The notes under the pieces: generated by a model | What the model saw: only the letters and a program-made list of their open reading frames with translations | What the model was told of the DNA's origin: nothing | Databases searched by the model: none | Shown: one piece after another, positions 42,312-51,083 of the stretch | Position numbering within the stretch: the stretch's first letter is position 1 | How the letters are laid out: each line of letters starts with the position of its first letter | Position numbers and translations under genes: made by a program | DNA from: Firmicutes bacterium UBA4881 | Lineage (GTDB): Bacteria; Bacillota; DTU065 | Assembly (NCBI GenBank): GCA_002399235.1 | Contig: DHDH01000018.1 | Coordinates: forward strand, 1-57,832 | Reading direction: 5' to 3' | DNA length: 57,832 nucleotides

Positions 42312-42340
42312 TTGACAAAAGTCCTATATGACTTTACAAT
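42312..42340 (+). promoter_or_regulatory. strong promoter of the lytic transglycosylase gene with internal inverted repeat
   Basis: TTGACA (42312-42317), 17 bases, TACAAT (42335-42340). The spacer contains AAAGTC-N6-GACTTT (42318-42335), a likely operator for a repressor that would block RNA polymerase. The start codon is about 88 bases downstream. Confidence 0.65.
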
Positions 42341-42427
42341 CGATAAAAGTGTGATGACTCAATTGGTTTTTTGACAATTCCATAAATTTTGACATAGATG
42401 GTAGTTACCATTGAGGAGGTCATAATC

Positions 42428-43051
42428 TTGGCAGAACACAGAACATGCCGCGTTCGTGTGGCAGGAGCCAAGGTACTCATTCCTCTAGTGTTACTCAGTT
42501 TTGGGATTGTAGCTGTTACCGATTCGCCTGGTACAAAAGCTTTAGAACCTACTATGAAAACTTCAACGGCACATTCGGCTAATTTAGGGGTTCAAGATGA
42601 TTCCCAAACGAGTGAGGATGAGAACGAGGAACCTGCTATCGAACTACCGCTTCCCTACAGTCTATTAGTAGATGCTGCTAAAAGGCATAGCCTTGATCCA
42701 GCTCTAGTATTGGCTGTGGCAGCGACAGAGTCCAATTTCAATGTGGATGCTGTCTCTTCAAGGGGAGCGATAGGGCTAATGCAGCTTATGCCTACCACAG
42801 CTCAAGAAATGGGTGTAAACCCATATGTTCTCGAAGAGAACATCGAGGGAGGAGTCATGTATTTAGCTAAACTCGTAAAGAAATACGAGAATGTAAACAT
42901 GGCTATAGCTGCATACAATGCTGGCATGGGAGTTGTTGATCGTTATGGAGGGATTCCACCCTTCAAGGAGACGCAAAACTATGTAAAAAGAGTTATGCGT
43001 AGGTATGGTGAGTTTACTAATAATTTAACACAACTTGCCATGAAGAGCTAG
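42428..43051 (+). CDS. lytic transglycosylase, SLT domain
   Basis: A 207-residue membrane-anchored enzyme. The TTG at 42428 is eight bases after GGAGG; the longer frame from 42398 is not supported. An N-terminal membrane helix (about 16-34) is followed by an acidic linker and an SLT domain from about 75. The catalytic Glu lies in ATESNFN, followed by GAIGLMQLMP and AYNAGMG. It cuts glycan strands and leaves 1,6-anhydroMurNAc ends, the substrate of AnmK encoded at 35,536. Confidence 0.92.
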   Translation: MAEHRTCRVRVAGAKVLIPLVLLSFGIVAVTDSPGTKALEPTMKTSTAHSANLGVQDDSQTSEDENEEPAIELPLPYSLLVDAAKRHSLDPALVLAVAATESNFNVDAVSSRGAIGLMQLMPTTAQEMGVNPYVLEENIEGGVMYLAKLVKKYENVNMAIAAYNAGMGVVDRYGGIPPFKETQNYVKRVMRRYGEFTNNLTQLAMKS

Positions 43052-43071
43052 CTGCTTGGCAGCTAGCTCTT
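43043..43071 (+). terminator. terminator of the lytic transglycosylase gene
   Basis: A 13-bp stem (AAGAGCTAGCTGC with GCAGCTAGCTCTT), loop TTG, T-rich 3' flank. Confidence 0.85.
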
Positions 43072-43132
43072 TCTTATTTTGCCAGAATAGACTAAGGCTT
43101 CTTCGAAAGGAAAAGAGGAAGTTATACTAATG

Positions 43133-43161
43133 TTGTTGAATCTCTTCAAATAGATTATAAA
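43133..43161 (+). promoter_or_regulatory. possible promoter of the ABC exporter operon
   Basis: TTGTTG (43133-43138), 17 bases, TATAAA (43156-43161), about 47 bases before the start codon. The -35 is weak. Confidence 0.4.
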
Positions 43162-43207
43162 CGAAGATTATTAGGCTCTTAATTTCTGAGAGATTGGAGG
43201 GACGACT

Positions 43208-44152
43208 ATGATCAAAACACAGAACTTATCTAAGGAATTTGAAACTACTGTAGCTGTTAGAGATTTAGATCTCACAGTGGAAGCAGGTCAAATCTATGCC
43301 TTTTTAGGACCTAACGGTGCTGGTAAAACGACAACTATTATGATGCTTTTAGGCCTAGAGAAGCCAACATCAGGCAAGATTGAGATCATGGGAAAGTCAC
43401 TAGATACTGATTATTTTTCGATCAAGCGTCGCATTGGGGTAGTATCAGAAAATCAATATTTATATGATGATATGACTGCTTGGGAATACCTGAATTTTTT
43501 TGGTCGTCTGTATGAAGTGGAAGATAGAGAAAAGAAGATTAAAGCCTTCTTAGAGAGGGTTAAACTTTATCATAGAAGGAATGAAAGGTTAGCAGGTTAT
43601 TCTCATGGTATGAAACAAAAGATCTCTATTGCTAGAGCACTTCTTCACGATCCAGAGCTATTAATTCTCGACGAACCGCAAAATGGCCTTGATCCCTATG
43701 GGATACAAGAGGTTCGGGATATTATCAAAGAAGAAAATCAAAGAGGGAAGACAGTATTAATTTCTTCACATATCCTCTCTGAGATTGAACAAACTTGTAA
43801 TCGTGTAGCTATTCTGAACAAAGGTCGCTTAGTGGCAGAAGGGCCTTTGGATATTGTTAAAATGAAGGCTATGGAAGACATAACTTTGATAATTGAAGTG
43901 GAAAACCTCACTGATAATGTACAAAAAGCAATCTCTGCAGAGCCTTATGTCAAATCGGTGAAGGTAGACAATAATAAACTTATTATTGTCGTAGATCGAG
44001 CAGAAGATTACAGGGCTAGACTATCTCGTTTGATAGCTGAAGAAGGAGCTTTACTAGTTGGTATGCAATCTAAGACTGTAAGTTTAGAAGAAGCTTTCAT
44101 GAAGATTACAGAAAGCAATGTTAAAGCTTTGCTTAAGGAGGGGACAGCATGA
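43208..44152 (+). CDS. ABC exporter ATP-binding protein
   Basis: A 314-residue ATPase of the drug/lantibiotic/gliding type. Walker A GPNGAGKTTT, signature SHGMKQK (the usual SGGQ is replaced by SHGM), Walker B LLILDEP then NGLDP, and switch His in LISSHIL. About 90 residues after the core form a beta-rich C-terminal domain (LIIEVENL...). It overlaps the permease start by four bases. With the next two genes it forms an exporter operon of unknown substrate. Confidence 0.9.
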   Translation: MIKTQNLSKEFETTVAVRDLDLTVEAGQIYAFLGPNGAGKTTTIMMLLGLEKPTSGKIEIMGKSLDTDYFSIKRRIGVVSENQYLYDDMTAWEYLNFFGRLYEVEDREKKIKAFLERVKLYHRRNERLAGYSHGMKQKISIARALLHDPELLILDEPQNGLDPYGIQEVRDIIKEENQRGKTVLISSHILSEIEQTCNRVAILNKGRLVAEGPLDIVKMKAMEDITLIIEVENLTDNVQKAISAEPYVKSVKVDNNKLIIVVDRAEDYRARLSRLIAEEGALLVGMQSKTVSLEEAFMKITESNVKALLKEGTA

Positions 44153-45033
44153 AAAAGCAACAAAGACCATATCGAGCTATAGCTATAACTGCTATGGCTA
44201 GACGTGAGCTTCGTTCTACCCTCTTTAATGTTGGTATTTATATTGCTATTGCTTTGGGGCTTTGTGTGGCTTCCTTTTTGCTTTACAACTATGTTGGTAG
44301 CATTCAGGAAAATGGTGTATTAGTTTTACCTTCAAGTTTTACCTACACACGATACCTTGGCGGGACAATACCGTCACCTGAACCAATGCAGGTACCGCTT
44401 AAATGGGCTGTATATATCGGTGCTATCTATATCACACTGTCTGCTTCCATGGCCATATCCCGTGAAAGAGATCAGGGAACTTTAGAGGTACTTTTTTACG
44501 GACCAGTGGATAGTGTATCTTTTGTGATAGCTAAGTTTGTCGAACAGATTCTTGCTTTTGCTGTGATCTTGTTCTTCTATGTTTTATACTTTGTTTTCAT
44601 GTCTCGTGTTTCTAACTTTGCTTTAAGTATGGGTTTTGTTAAAATGTTACTTTTATCTTTGCTTTTAGCTGGATGTATGGCCGCTTTCGGTATGTTTCTT
44701 TCTAGTCTCAGCCGTAAAGTGAAGACATCAGTTATTCTCTTTTTAGTTTTTACCATTATATTTATCTCGGTGCCCTTAGTCCATTCATTCTTAATGGCGA
44801 TTCCCCAAGATGAGGTTAAGGGAGCCCTGTCGATTGCTAGACAGACAACCTCTTATCTTAATACCTTAGTCACATGGGTATCACCTTTTGCTTACCTAGA
44901 CAGAGGTGCTACTGCTATTGAATTAGGTAGTGTTGCTGAATTCGTGAAATCACTCTTGTTTTCTCTAGTTTACACAATAATCCTGACTATCGGTAGTATT
45001 GGTATCTTTAATCGGAAAGGGGTGCGCAGATGA
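44149..45033 (+). CDS. ABC exporter permease (ABC-2 type)
   Basis: A 294-residue membrane protein with six predicted helices: one near 25-48, a second near 85-103, and a cluster from about 130 to 290. The cytoplasmic SRERDQGTLEVLFYGPV segment after the second helix is the usual ABC-2 coupling region. A large outer loop lies between helices 1 and 2 (VLPSSFTYTRYLGG). The gene overlaps both neighbours by four bases (ATGA junctions). Confidence 0.88.
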   Translation: MKKQQRPYRAIAITAMARRELRSTLFNVGIYIAIALGLCVASFLLYNYVGSIQENGVLVLPSSFTYTRYLGGTIPSPEPMQVPLKWAVYIGAIYITLSASMAISRERDQGTLEVLFYGPVDSVSFVIAKFVEQILAFAVILFFYVLYFVFMSRVSNFALSMGFVKMLLLSLLLAGCMAAFGMFLSSLSRKVKTSVILFLVFTIIFISVPLVHSFLMAIPQDEVKGALSIARQTTSYLNTLVTWVSPFAYLDRGATAIELGSVAEFVKSLLFSLVYTIILTIGSIGIFNRKGVRR

Positions 45034-46349
45034 AAAAGTTAGTTTATTTACTAATGATTTTAGTGGCTATGTCCATGCTTATAATTGCTGCACCTCCTGA
45101 AAAGGTTGAACAAACAGTTATTAAATTAATTCTTTTCGATGGTTCGCAATGGGGTGAGACCTTTTCGCCCAAAGAATATGCTAATTTTTATATGTTAGCT
45201 GGAACTGATAACATTATCATTCCAACTAAGACCAAGGTATATTATTGGCCGATTACTCAAGAATATATGGCTGATTATTATGACCAAAACGAAGAATTAG
45301 AGGGTACTTTAGAGGTATACCATGGTAATAAACTGATTAAAAAAGTCGAAAAAGAAGACTATAGCTTTGCTTATCCGCAAGGTTATTATGGAGGACGTCC
45401 AGAACTAAGAGGTGGTGAGGCTGCTAAAGAAGCAGCAGTTACCTATCAAAAAGAAGTAGAAGCTTATTATGGACGCGTTATGGCCTACCAAGAAGCTATG
45501 GACGAATATAGAATTGCCCTCGATAAATTCTGGGAAAATCCTGAAGCATACAAAGGACGGGAAACAGAAATTCCTAAAGAGCCTAGCCAGCCTGATTACC
45601 CCGTTTTTTATGCTACAGAAGCTCAAAGAGGGTATATCTTAAATCTAGAGCCTGGTACCTATACTATTCAGATTGAAGGTCAACCAGAAAGTAAGCGAAC
45701 TGTTTCAGTTTTTAACCCAAGAAGAGCCGGGCCTGGTTTTGAGATCCGACCCGAACAAAAGTGGACCATGCCTTTAAACAGTAACGAGATAAAAGAAACA
45801 GTATATATCTCTGGCAAACAAACGATGTATCTCACACCGTATAATGGCTTAGAAGTTAACATGTATAAATACTCTAAACTTCAGAAATTACCGAGTGTTT
45901 CTTCTGGCCGGGGCGGTGAAATGGTCTATTTTTGGATGCAGTTAGATTATATCAATGATGCTAAATTACAGGTTTTGAAAGATAACCAATTAATAGATGA
46001 AGTTGATTTAAAGAAATGGTATGTTCAACAGACAGCAGATGCTGCCTTAGGTTATGAGATCATAGAATTTAATCCTGTTGAATTAGGTGAAAGGCCACCA
46101 AGTTTTGAAGGCTATAAAGTTGATTTAGACGGCACTGGTCGTTATTCATTCCGTTTGGTAGATGCCGAGGGAAAAGTTATTACCGAAAGCGAGCGTTTAG
46201 TCCGTTCTATCGGTTCACAAAGTCGGTTTTTTGCTTTTCTCTTACCTTTAATACCTATTTTAGTGGGTATTTTAATCTGGGTATGGCGTTCCAGCCTGTC
46301 AGCTAGCGAAAAAGGGACAGATAAAACGTCTACTCCTCAAGCAGTTTAA
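45030..46349 (+). CDS. extracytoplasmic membrane-anchored partner of the ABC exporter
   Basis: A 439-residue protein of no family I recognise. It has a signal peptide (1-21), a large outer domain and one C-terminal membrane helix (about 403-420, FFAFLLPLIPILVGILIWVW) with a short cytoplasmic tail. Residues about 132-180 are a charged helical segment (EAAKEAAVTYQKEVEAYYGRV), probably coiled coil, inserted between beta-rich parts. Strict ATGA coupling to the permease means it almost certainly works with the exporter, perhaps as an accessory or sensor of its substrate. It ends with a terminator. Confidence 0.65.
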   Translation: MKKLVYLLMILVAMSMLIIAAPPEKVEQTVIKLILFDGSQWGETFSPKEYANFYMLAGTDNIIIPTKTKVYYWPITQEYMADYYDQNEELEGTLEVYHGNKLIKKVEKEDYSFAYPQGYYGGRPELRGGEAAKEAAVTYQKEVEAYYGRVMAYQEAMDEYRIALDKFWENPEAYKGRETEIPKEPSQPDYPVFYATEAQRGYILNLEPGTYTIQIEGQPESKRTVSVFNPRRAGPGFEIRPEQKWTMPLNSNEIKETVYISGKQTMYLTPYNGLEVNMYKYSKLQKLPSVSSGRGGEMVYFWMQLDYINDAKLQVLKDNQLIDEVDLKKWYVQQTADAALGYEIIEFNPVELGERPPSFEGYKVDLDGTGRYSFRLVDAEGKVITESERLVRSIGSQSRFFAFLLPLIPILVGILIWVWRSSLSASEKGTDKTSTPQAV

Positions 46350-46354
46350 AAAAT

Positions 46355-46392
46355 AAGGGCACCTGATTATTATTGTCAGGTAGCCCTTTTTT
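46355..46392 (+). terminator. intrinsic terminator of the ABC exporter operon
   Basis: AAGGGC-A-CCTGA pairs with TCAGG-TA-GCCCTT and is followed by a six-T run. Confidence 0.85.
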
Positions 46393-46429
46393 GCAAACTA
46401 AAGCATAGTATGTGCTAGAGGTGTAGAAG

Positions 46430-47101
46430 GTGAATTCAACGCGAAGATTAAAAGTTATAAGTGTTATTTTGCTGGTAACTGGGTTTTTGCTGGCATTTTC
46501 TAAAGCAATTCCTAACACAGCTATAGTTGAGGGCCGGATTGCCAATGTTTTTAATGATGTAGTACCTGGAGCTAAAATAACATTAGGTAAATACACCACA
46601 GAAGCGGACGAGATGGGGAATTTCAGCTTTGAGGATTTAAAGCCAGGACTCTATCGATTAAAAGTAGAAGCTAATGGCTATGAAGATCACATTTTTGACT
46701 TTCTCGCAGAAATTGGCAGGAATCATGTAGAGATAAGCGAAGATTTTGGTCTAAAGCCTAATAATTTTGCTATCGATTTTCACGTTTTTTATGCTTTAAC
46801 TCATTATGCAGATAACCAGCTATTTGCTTATATTGGTCTTTATAATGGAACGAAAAACCGCTTAGCAGTTGATAGAATAACCCTTATAGATCCTAACGGC
46901 ATTATTAAAACAGAACTTATCACCAATGAACTTATATTAGAAAAAGACACACTAAAAAAACTAGAACTAAGTGGCTTACCTAGTCCCATACCTCAAGGCC
47001 TTTATCAGTTGTATATTAGTTATAAAGAGAAAGATGAAATAATTACAAACCATTTTTTCGATACAGCACAATATGATGATGATTGGGACCCTCATAGTTA
47101 G
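46430..47101 (+). CDS. secreted protein with carboxypeptidase-regulatory-like domain
   Basis: A 223-residue exported protein starting at GTG 46430 (AGAGGTG six bases upstream). After a signal peptide (to about residue 27) comes a carboxypeptidase-regulatory-like sandwich (VEGRIANVFNDVVPGAKITLG...EADEMGNFSFEDLKPGLYRLKVEANGYE), then a second beta-rich domain of about 110 residues with no recognised family. It lies 19 bases upstream of a DUF6391-like membrane protein gene and probably shares its message. Confidence 0.72.
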   Translation: MNSTRRLKVISVILLVTGFLLAFSKAIPNTAIVEGRIANVFNDVVPGAKITLGKYTTEADEMGNFSFEDLKPGLYRLKVEANGYEDHIFDFLAEIGRNHVEISEDFGLKPNNFAIDFHVFYALTHYADNQLFAYIGLYNGTKNRLAVDRITLIDPNGIIKTELITNELILEKDTLKKLELSGLPSPIPQGLYQLYISYKEKDEIITNHFFDTAQYDDDWDPHS

Positions 47102-47119
47102 TTTGTTGGAGGTGGTTTT

Positions 47120-47731
47120 TTGTTTCTGGTTATTATTTTATTGCCTTTATTATTTTATGCCTTACTATTAATGTGGTTGATACCTCTGGGATATACAGTA
47201 CAGTCTTTGGTTAATCTGTTAACAATGCCTAGAGATTTTTTCCGTATTGCAACCAACAAAGGTCAAAGACGTAATCACGCTCTAGAACATGGTACTGTCA
47301 ATGTAATCGAAGAACAATATGGAACGACTCACCTTGCTGGCTATGCAACTGAAGATGGGTTTGTGATCAGAGGCTTTGCCGATCCAGAAATGATCTATAC
47401 AGCTGCTAATGAGGCTTTAATCAGAATGCAAAGTGGGGAAAGAGAATTAGCTATTCACAAAAGATGTGGCACTAGTATCGCTGCAGGTAACCTTTTAGCA
47501 TCTATATTGTTTATAGTTATTCTTGTCGCTTTTGGTCAGGCAAATATTTGGACCATGATCTTAGCGATATTGGCTGGTAGCTTTTTAGGTCCCATTGTTG
47601 GTCCTCTAACTCAAAAATACCTTACTACAGCTACAGATTTAGATGATGTGGAGATTATGGGATATGCACCTCAGGTCGGTCAGGTAGTAATCTATACTAG
47701 ACAATCCGAACTAGACTACAAAGTTGTGTAA
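47120..47731 (+). CDS. DUF6391-like membrane protein
   Basis: A 203-residue membrane protein starting at TTG 47120 behind GGAGGTGG. An N-terminal helix (about 5-30) is followed by the family-like cytoplasmic segment RRNHALEHGTVNVIEE, a LAGYATEDGFVIRGFAD stretch, and MQSGERELAIHKRCGTS, then two close helices (about 120-158). The conserved His and Cys residues suggest a metal or catalytic site, but the function of the family is unknown to me. It is followed by a bidirectional terminator. Confidence 0.72.
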   Translation: MFLVIILLPLLFYALLLMWLIPLGYTVQSLVNLLTMPRDFFRIATNKGQRRNHALEHGTVNVIEEQYGTTHLAGYATEDGFVIRGFADPEMIYTAANEALIRMQSGERELAIHKRCGTSIAAGNLLASILFIVILVAFGQANIWTMILAILAGSFLGPIVGPLTQKYLTTATDLDDVEIMGYAPQVGQVVIYTRQSELDYKVV

Positions 47732-47767
47732 GGATCTAAACGAATAGTATGGCTTTTGAGGAGAAAA

Positions 47768-47791
47768 AAGGCCAGGGTTAACCCTGGCCTT
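47768..47791. terminator. 24-base perfect palindrome terminator
   Basis: The sequence AAGGCCAGGGTTAACCCTGG followed by CCTT is a perfect palindrome between convergent genes and would fold into a roughly 10-bp hairpin. Confidence 0.82.
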
Positions 47792-47799
47792 AAAGGTAT

Positions 47800-49071
47800 T
47801 TAATTGTAAATTTCAATCTTGGCTGGCTGGGATTTGTTTCCAGAATAGTCATAGGCTATTACTTCATATTTCAATAATCCTTGTTCTGGCTGTTTATCTA
47901 GATAACTATTAATAGGAATAAAATTTAAGCTTGGGTCAGGCTTTGGTTGTAGCCGAGCTTTAACTTTACCATTTAAAAAGATTAAATAACCACATATTTC
48001 ATTAGTATCTTGCTCTGTAAACCCTAGTGTTACTTGGCCATTTTCCAAAGAAGCAGTAAGGTTTTGGGGCGGTTGAGGAGTTAAATTGGGCAATTTTCCT
48101 GTCTTTAGGTAGTGAAGATAAGCTTTGTGATAGCCATTTGGTACAATAAAGGGACTATAGTAATGACAATAAGCAAAGGTAATGAAGTTATCTACTAAAG
48201 AAGAGACCTTTTCTAACTGGGATATAAATCTATCAAGTGTCGAACTGGTCCAATCTTCTTGGCGGAAGGTTTCTACATCAGACCATAATAATAAGCCTTT
48301 TACTTCATCACAAGCTTTTTTCATAGCTTCAAACCATTTGGCAAACGTTTCCATTCTCAACCAACCAGCACCTACAGCATCTTGGGGACAAAAGATATCA
48401 CCCTCACGAAAACGAGCTTGGGAAAAGAAACCACTCCAGGCTTGATAAGCTTCTTCGGGAGTACCTTCATTTTCGATCATAAAGGGGCAAAACATTAGGG
48501 GCATTGAGCTATCTAGCTTGGTAAGAAAATCCAGCTGAATGTTTATAGCTTCGGCTAGGAGCTGTCTATATAAGGGCAGTTTGATATGCAGATTACTTAT
48601 TTCCCAAACCCAATACCAACCATAAAAAGTTTCTGGGTAGCGAGTTTTATAAAGTGAGTAGAGCTCCTTAGCAATTGCATTACCTTTATGCATTTCTGAG
48701 AAAAACCAAGGTGCATCTTCTTCATTTAATTTCCACCAATGACCATCTTCGTTTAAGCCAATAAATACCTTGAGGCCTAGTTCCTTAGAGACTTTAAGAC
48801 AATTTTCCAAGGTATTTTCATGGCCTTTAATTAAAGAGGTTTCAGAATTATTCGTAGGATAGATAGCTTCAGATTTTTTATCACGGTACCCAAATACAGA
48901 AGGAGCTAAGATTAAATAAGTCATATTAGCTTCTTTTAACACCTTGAGTTCAGTTCTCCATCTGTCGATCGTCCAATTAGCTACTAACCAGCTTTGGATG
49001 AAAGAACCGTCGACAGTAGGGTAAGGATGACGCTGTTGCCATAGAGGTTCGAGGCGAATACTTTTAGGCAT
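47800..49071 (-). CDS. DUF4434-like glycoside-hydrolase-fold protein
   Basis: A 423-residue protein with ATG 49071 after AGGAGG and no signal peptide. The N-terminal 325 residues look like a DUF4434-type TIM barrel: GSFIQSWLVANWTIDRWRTEL, then KVFIGLNEDGHWW, FYGWYWVWEISNLHI, MFCPF and LLLWSDVETF, with Glu in WEIS and acids in WSDVETF as candidate catalytic residues. The last 95 residues form a fibronectin-III-like domain (LTASLENGQVTLGFTEQDTN). Absence of export signals is unusual for such architecture. Substrate unknown. Confidence 0.68.
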   Translation of the reverse strand: MPKSIRLEPLWQQRHPYPTVDGSFIQSWLVANWTIDRWRTELKVLKEANMTYLILAPSVFGYRDKKSEAIYPTNNSETSLIKGHENTLENCLKVSKELGLKVFIGLNEDGHWWKLNEEDAPWFFSEMHKGNAIAKELYSLYKTRYPETFYGWYWVWEISNLHIKLPLYRQLLAEAINIQLDFLTKLDSSMPLMFCPFMIENEGTPEEAYQAWSGFFSQARFREGDIFCPQDAVGAGWLRMETFAKWFEAMKKACDEVKGLLLWSDVETFRQEDWTSSTLDRFISQLEKVSSLVDNFITFAYCHYYSPFIVPNGYHKAYLHYLKTGKLPNLTPQPPQNLTASLENGQVTLGFTEQDTNEICGYLIFLNGKVKARLQPKPDPSLNFIPINSYLDKQPEQGLLKYEVIAYDYSGNKSQPAKIEIYN

Positions 49072-49184
49072 AATAAAACCTCCTAAGGTTCACTTATATC
49101 CTCTCTTTCTAGGCTATCAGGCATCTTCCTTCAAATTAGTTGAGAACTATTTTTTATTAAAAAGCAGATTCTGGAGGGTGTTTA

Positions 49185-51011
49185 ATGCATCTAATTTTAC
49201 TTATATTAGTACTTTTACTTTCTCCAACATCATTAGGTTCAGGTATTAGCATATATTGGCTGGACAAGCCTCTAAATTTACGTGTTAACGCTCAAATCCA
49301 AGGTGGTGTCATCTACATTCCCATAGAGGCACTAAAGAACATTGCAGAGATCAAGACTACATCCCAGGTAGCTAAAGTTAAATATAATGGCCAAGAATAT
49401 AACTTTGTTGTTGGCGAATCTAAGGTAACAGGGATAGAAAAAAAGATGACGAAACCTTGCCAGCTCATTCAGGGAGAAATTTTTCTACCTATGGATGCTC
49501 TTAGCGATATTTTGGGGCTGGCCGTAAAATGGGAGAGTAAAAACAGGAGAATCGTATTAAGTGAAGCAACAGAAAAACCAGGAGTAGTTGAGTTAAATTT
49601 TTATGAAGATGGTAACAAAGCTGTTTTAGAAATTGAACATAGAGGACCTATTAAATATTTTGTTACTAAAAATCCACCCGATAATTGGCAAGTCGAAATT
49701 ACTGATTCGTCTCTCCTTAAACCCATGCCTTGGATTCTTTTAGAGCATCCTCTCCTAGAATCGGTGCGTGTAGAGCAGTTAAGTAGAGATAAGGTGACTC
49801 TGCATTTAAAAAGCAGGGAGGGAGCGGTTTTAGAAAGTAAGATAATTGGCAATAAATTAATCCTAGAATTAATGTACTCTGTTAATAATTTTGAATATCG
49901 TAATATTGGCGGTTTGCCACTCATCCAAGCTGAAAGCAGGACAGGATTACCAGAACCTAAAGAATATCTTACCGAAGATAACCAACTGGTAAGAGAGTTT
50001 CAAGGAGTCAAATTAAAGGGAACTTCAGCAAAAAAGGTCATTAACGATGAGTTAGCCGATTATTTGGAATACCAACAAATAGATGATAAAGTTGTTGCTA
50101 AGATTCAATTAAAAAGAGCTATAACTGGGATAATGGTAGAAAACTTTAGTTATGCTAGATTAGCTAAAGTAAAAGCTGTAACTACGAGGGAAAATGATCT
50201 AGGTACAGTGTTAGAATTTAGAGTTGATGGTGATACTTCACTTAAGGCTACTAAAGAGTTAAATACTTTAAAAATTGAGTTTAAAGAAGCAGAAGTAAAC
50301 AACCTCAAGAATCAATTTAAAAGTACTAATGAAGTAAAAACATTAAATTTTAGCCAAGGTGAAAATGATAACTTAATTGCCTTGATTGGCTTAGGCAGTA
50401 GTAGTGGTTATGCTATTTATCAAAAAGATGCTCATATCTACTCAGTACAGATTATAAAGAGTCAATTAAAAGAAAAGCTTATTGTCATCGATCCAGGCCA
50501 CGGTGGCCATGATCCTGGAGCTATTGGGAGTTATTCGGAAGAAAAAGATCTTACTTTAGATATTGCTTTAAGACTGAATAAGCTATTACAAAATAGAGGC
50601 TACAAAGTGGTTCTTACAAGAGAAGCTGATGTTTATGTACCACTTTCGGATCGCGCGAAAATAGCTGTACAAAGTAATGCTAGGATTTTTGTTAGCATAC
50701 ATGCTAATGGCAGTAGTAACTTGGAGGCAGCGGGTGTGGAAACTTTTTATGCTGTAGGAGCCGCAGAATCTATGAAACTAGCTCAGGTTGTACAAAAAAA
50801 TCTTGTCAATATTTTAAATGCTAATAATCGCGATGCGAAAGAAGGTAGCTTTTGGGTATTAATTAATAACATTCCTACAGCTATACTTGTGGAGACAGGC
50901 TTTATAACCAATGCTGCAGAAGAAGATAAATTGAGGCAAGAACTTTACAGACAAAAAATTGCCGAAAGTATCTACCAAGGAATAGATAGTTATTTGAAAA
51001 GCCTTATCTAG
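49185..51011 (+). CDS. N-acetylmuramoyl-L-alanine amidase with stalk and AMIN-like domains
   Basis: A 608-residue secreted wall hydrolase. After a signal peptide (1-18) come a copper-amine-oxidase-N-like domain (about 25-125, LPMDALSDILGLAVKWESKNRRIVL), one or two AMIN-like beta domains (about 130-420) that target peptidoglycan, and a C-terminal Amidase_3 domain from about 430. Zinc ligands are in DPGHGGHDPG, SEEKD and VSIHANG; the catalytic Glu is in ILVETGFITN. The AmiC-like layout suggests a role in cell separation. It lies 72 bases before murD in the same direction. Confidence 0.9.
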   Translation: MHLILLILVLLLSPTSLGSGISIYWLDKPLNLRVNAQIQGGVIYIPIEALKNIAEIKTTSQVAKVKYNGQEYNFVVGESKVTGIEKKMTKPCQLIQGEIFLPMDALSDILGLAVKWESKNRRIVLSEATEKPGVVELNFYEDGNKAVLEIEHRGPIKYFVTKNPPDNWQVEITDSSLLKPMPWILLEHPLLESVRVEQLSRDKVTLHLKSREGAVLESKIIGNKLILELMYSVNNFEYRNIGGLPLIQAESRTGLPEPKEYLTEDNQLVREFQGVKLKGTSAKKVINDELADYLEYQQIDDKVVAKIQLKRAITGIMVENFSYARLAKVKAVTTRENDLGTVLEFRVDGDTSLKATKELNTLKIEFKEAEVNNLKNQFKSTNEVKTLNFSQGENDNLIALIGLGSSSGYAIYQKDAHIYSVQIIKSQLKEKLIVIDPGHGGHDPGAIGSYSEEKDLTLDIALRLNKLLQNRGYKVVLTREADVYVPLSDRAKIAVQSNARIFVSIHANGSSNLEAAGVETFYAVGAAESMKLAQVVQKNLVNILNANNRDAKEGSFWVLINNIPTAILVETGFITNAAEEDKLRQELYRQKIAESIYQGIDSYLKSLI

Positions 51012-51083
51012 TCGTTTTGGCGGCATAAAAAATAATTAAAATGTTAGTAATAAGTAATAGGATTGAATGTAGGAGGCCTAAAG

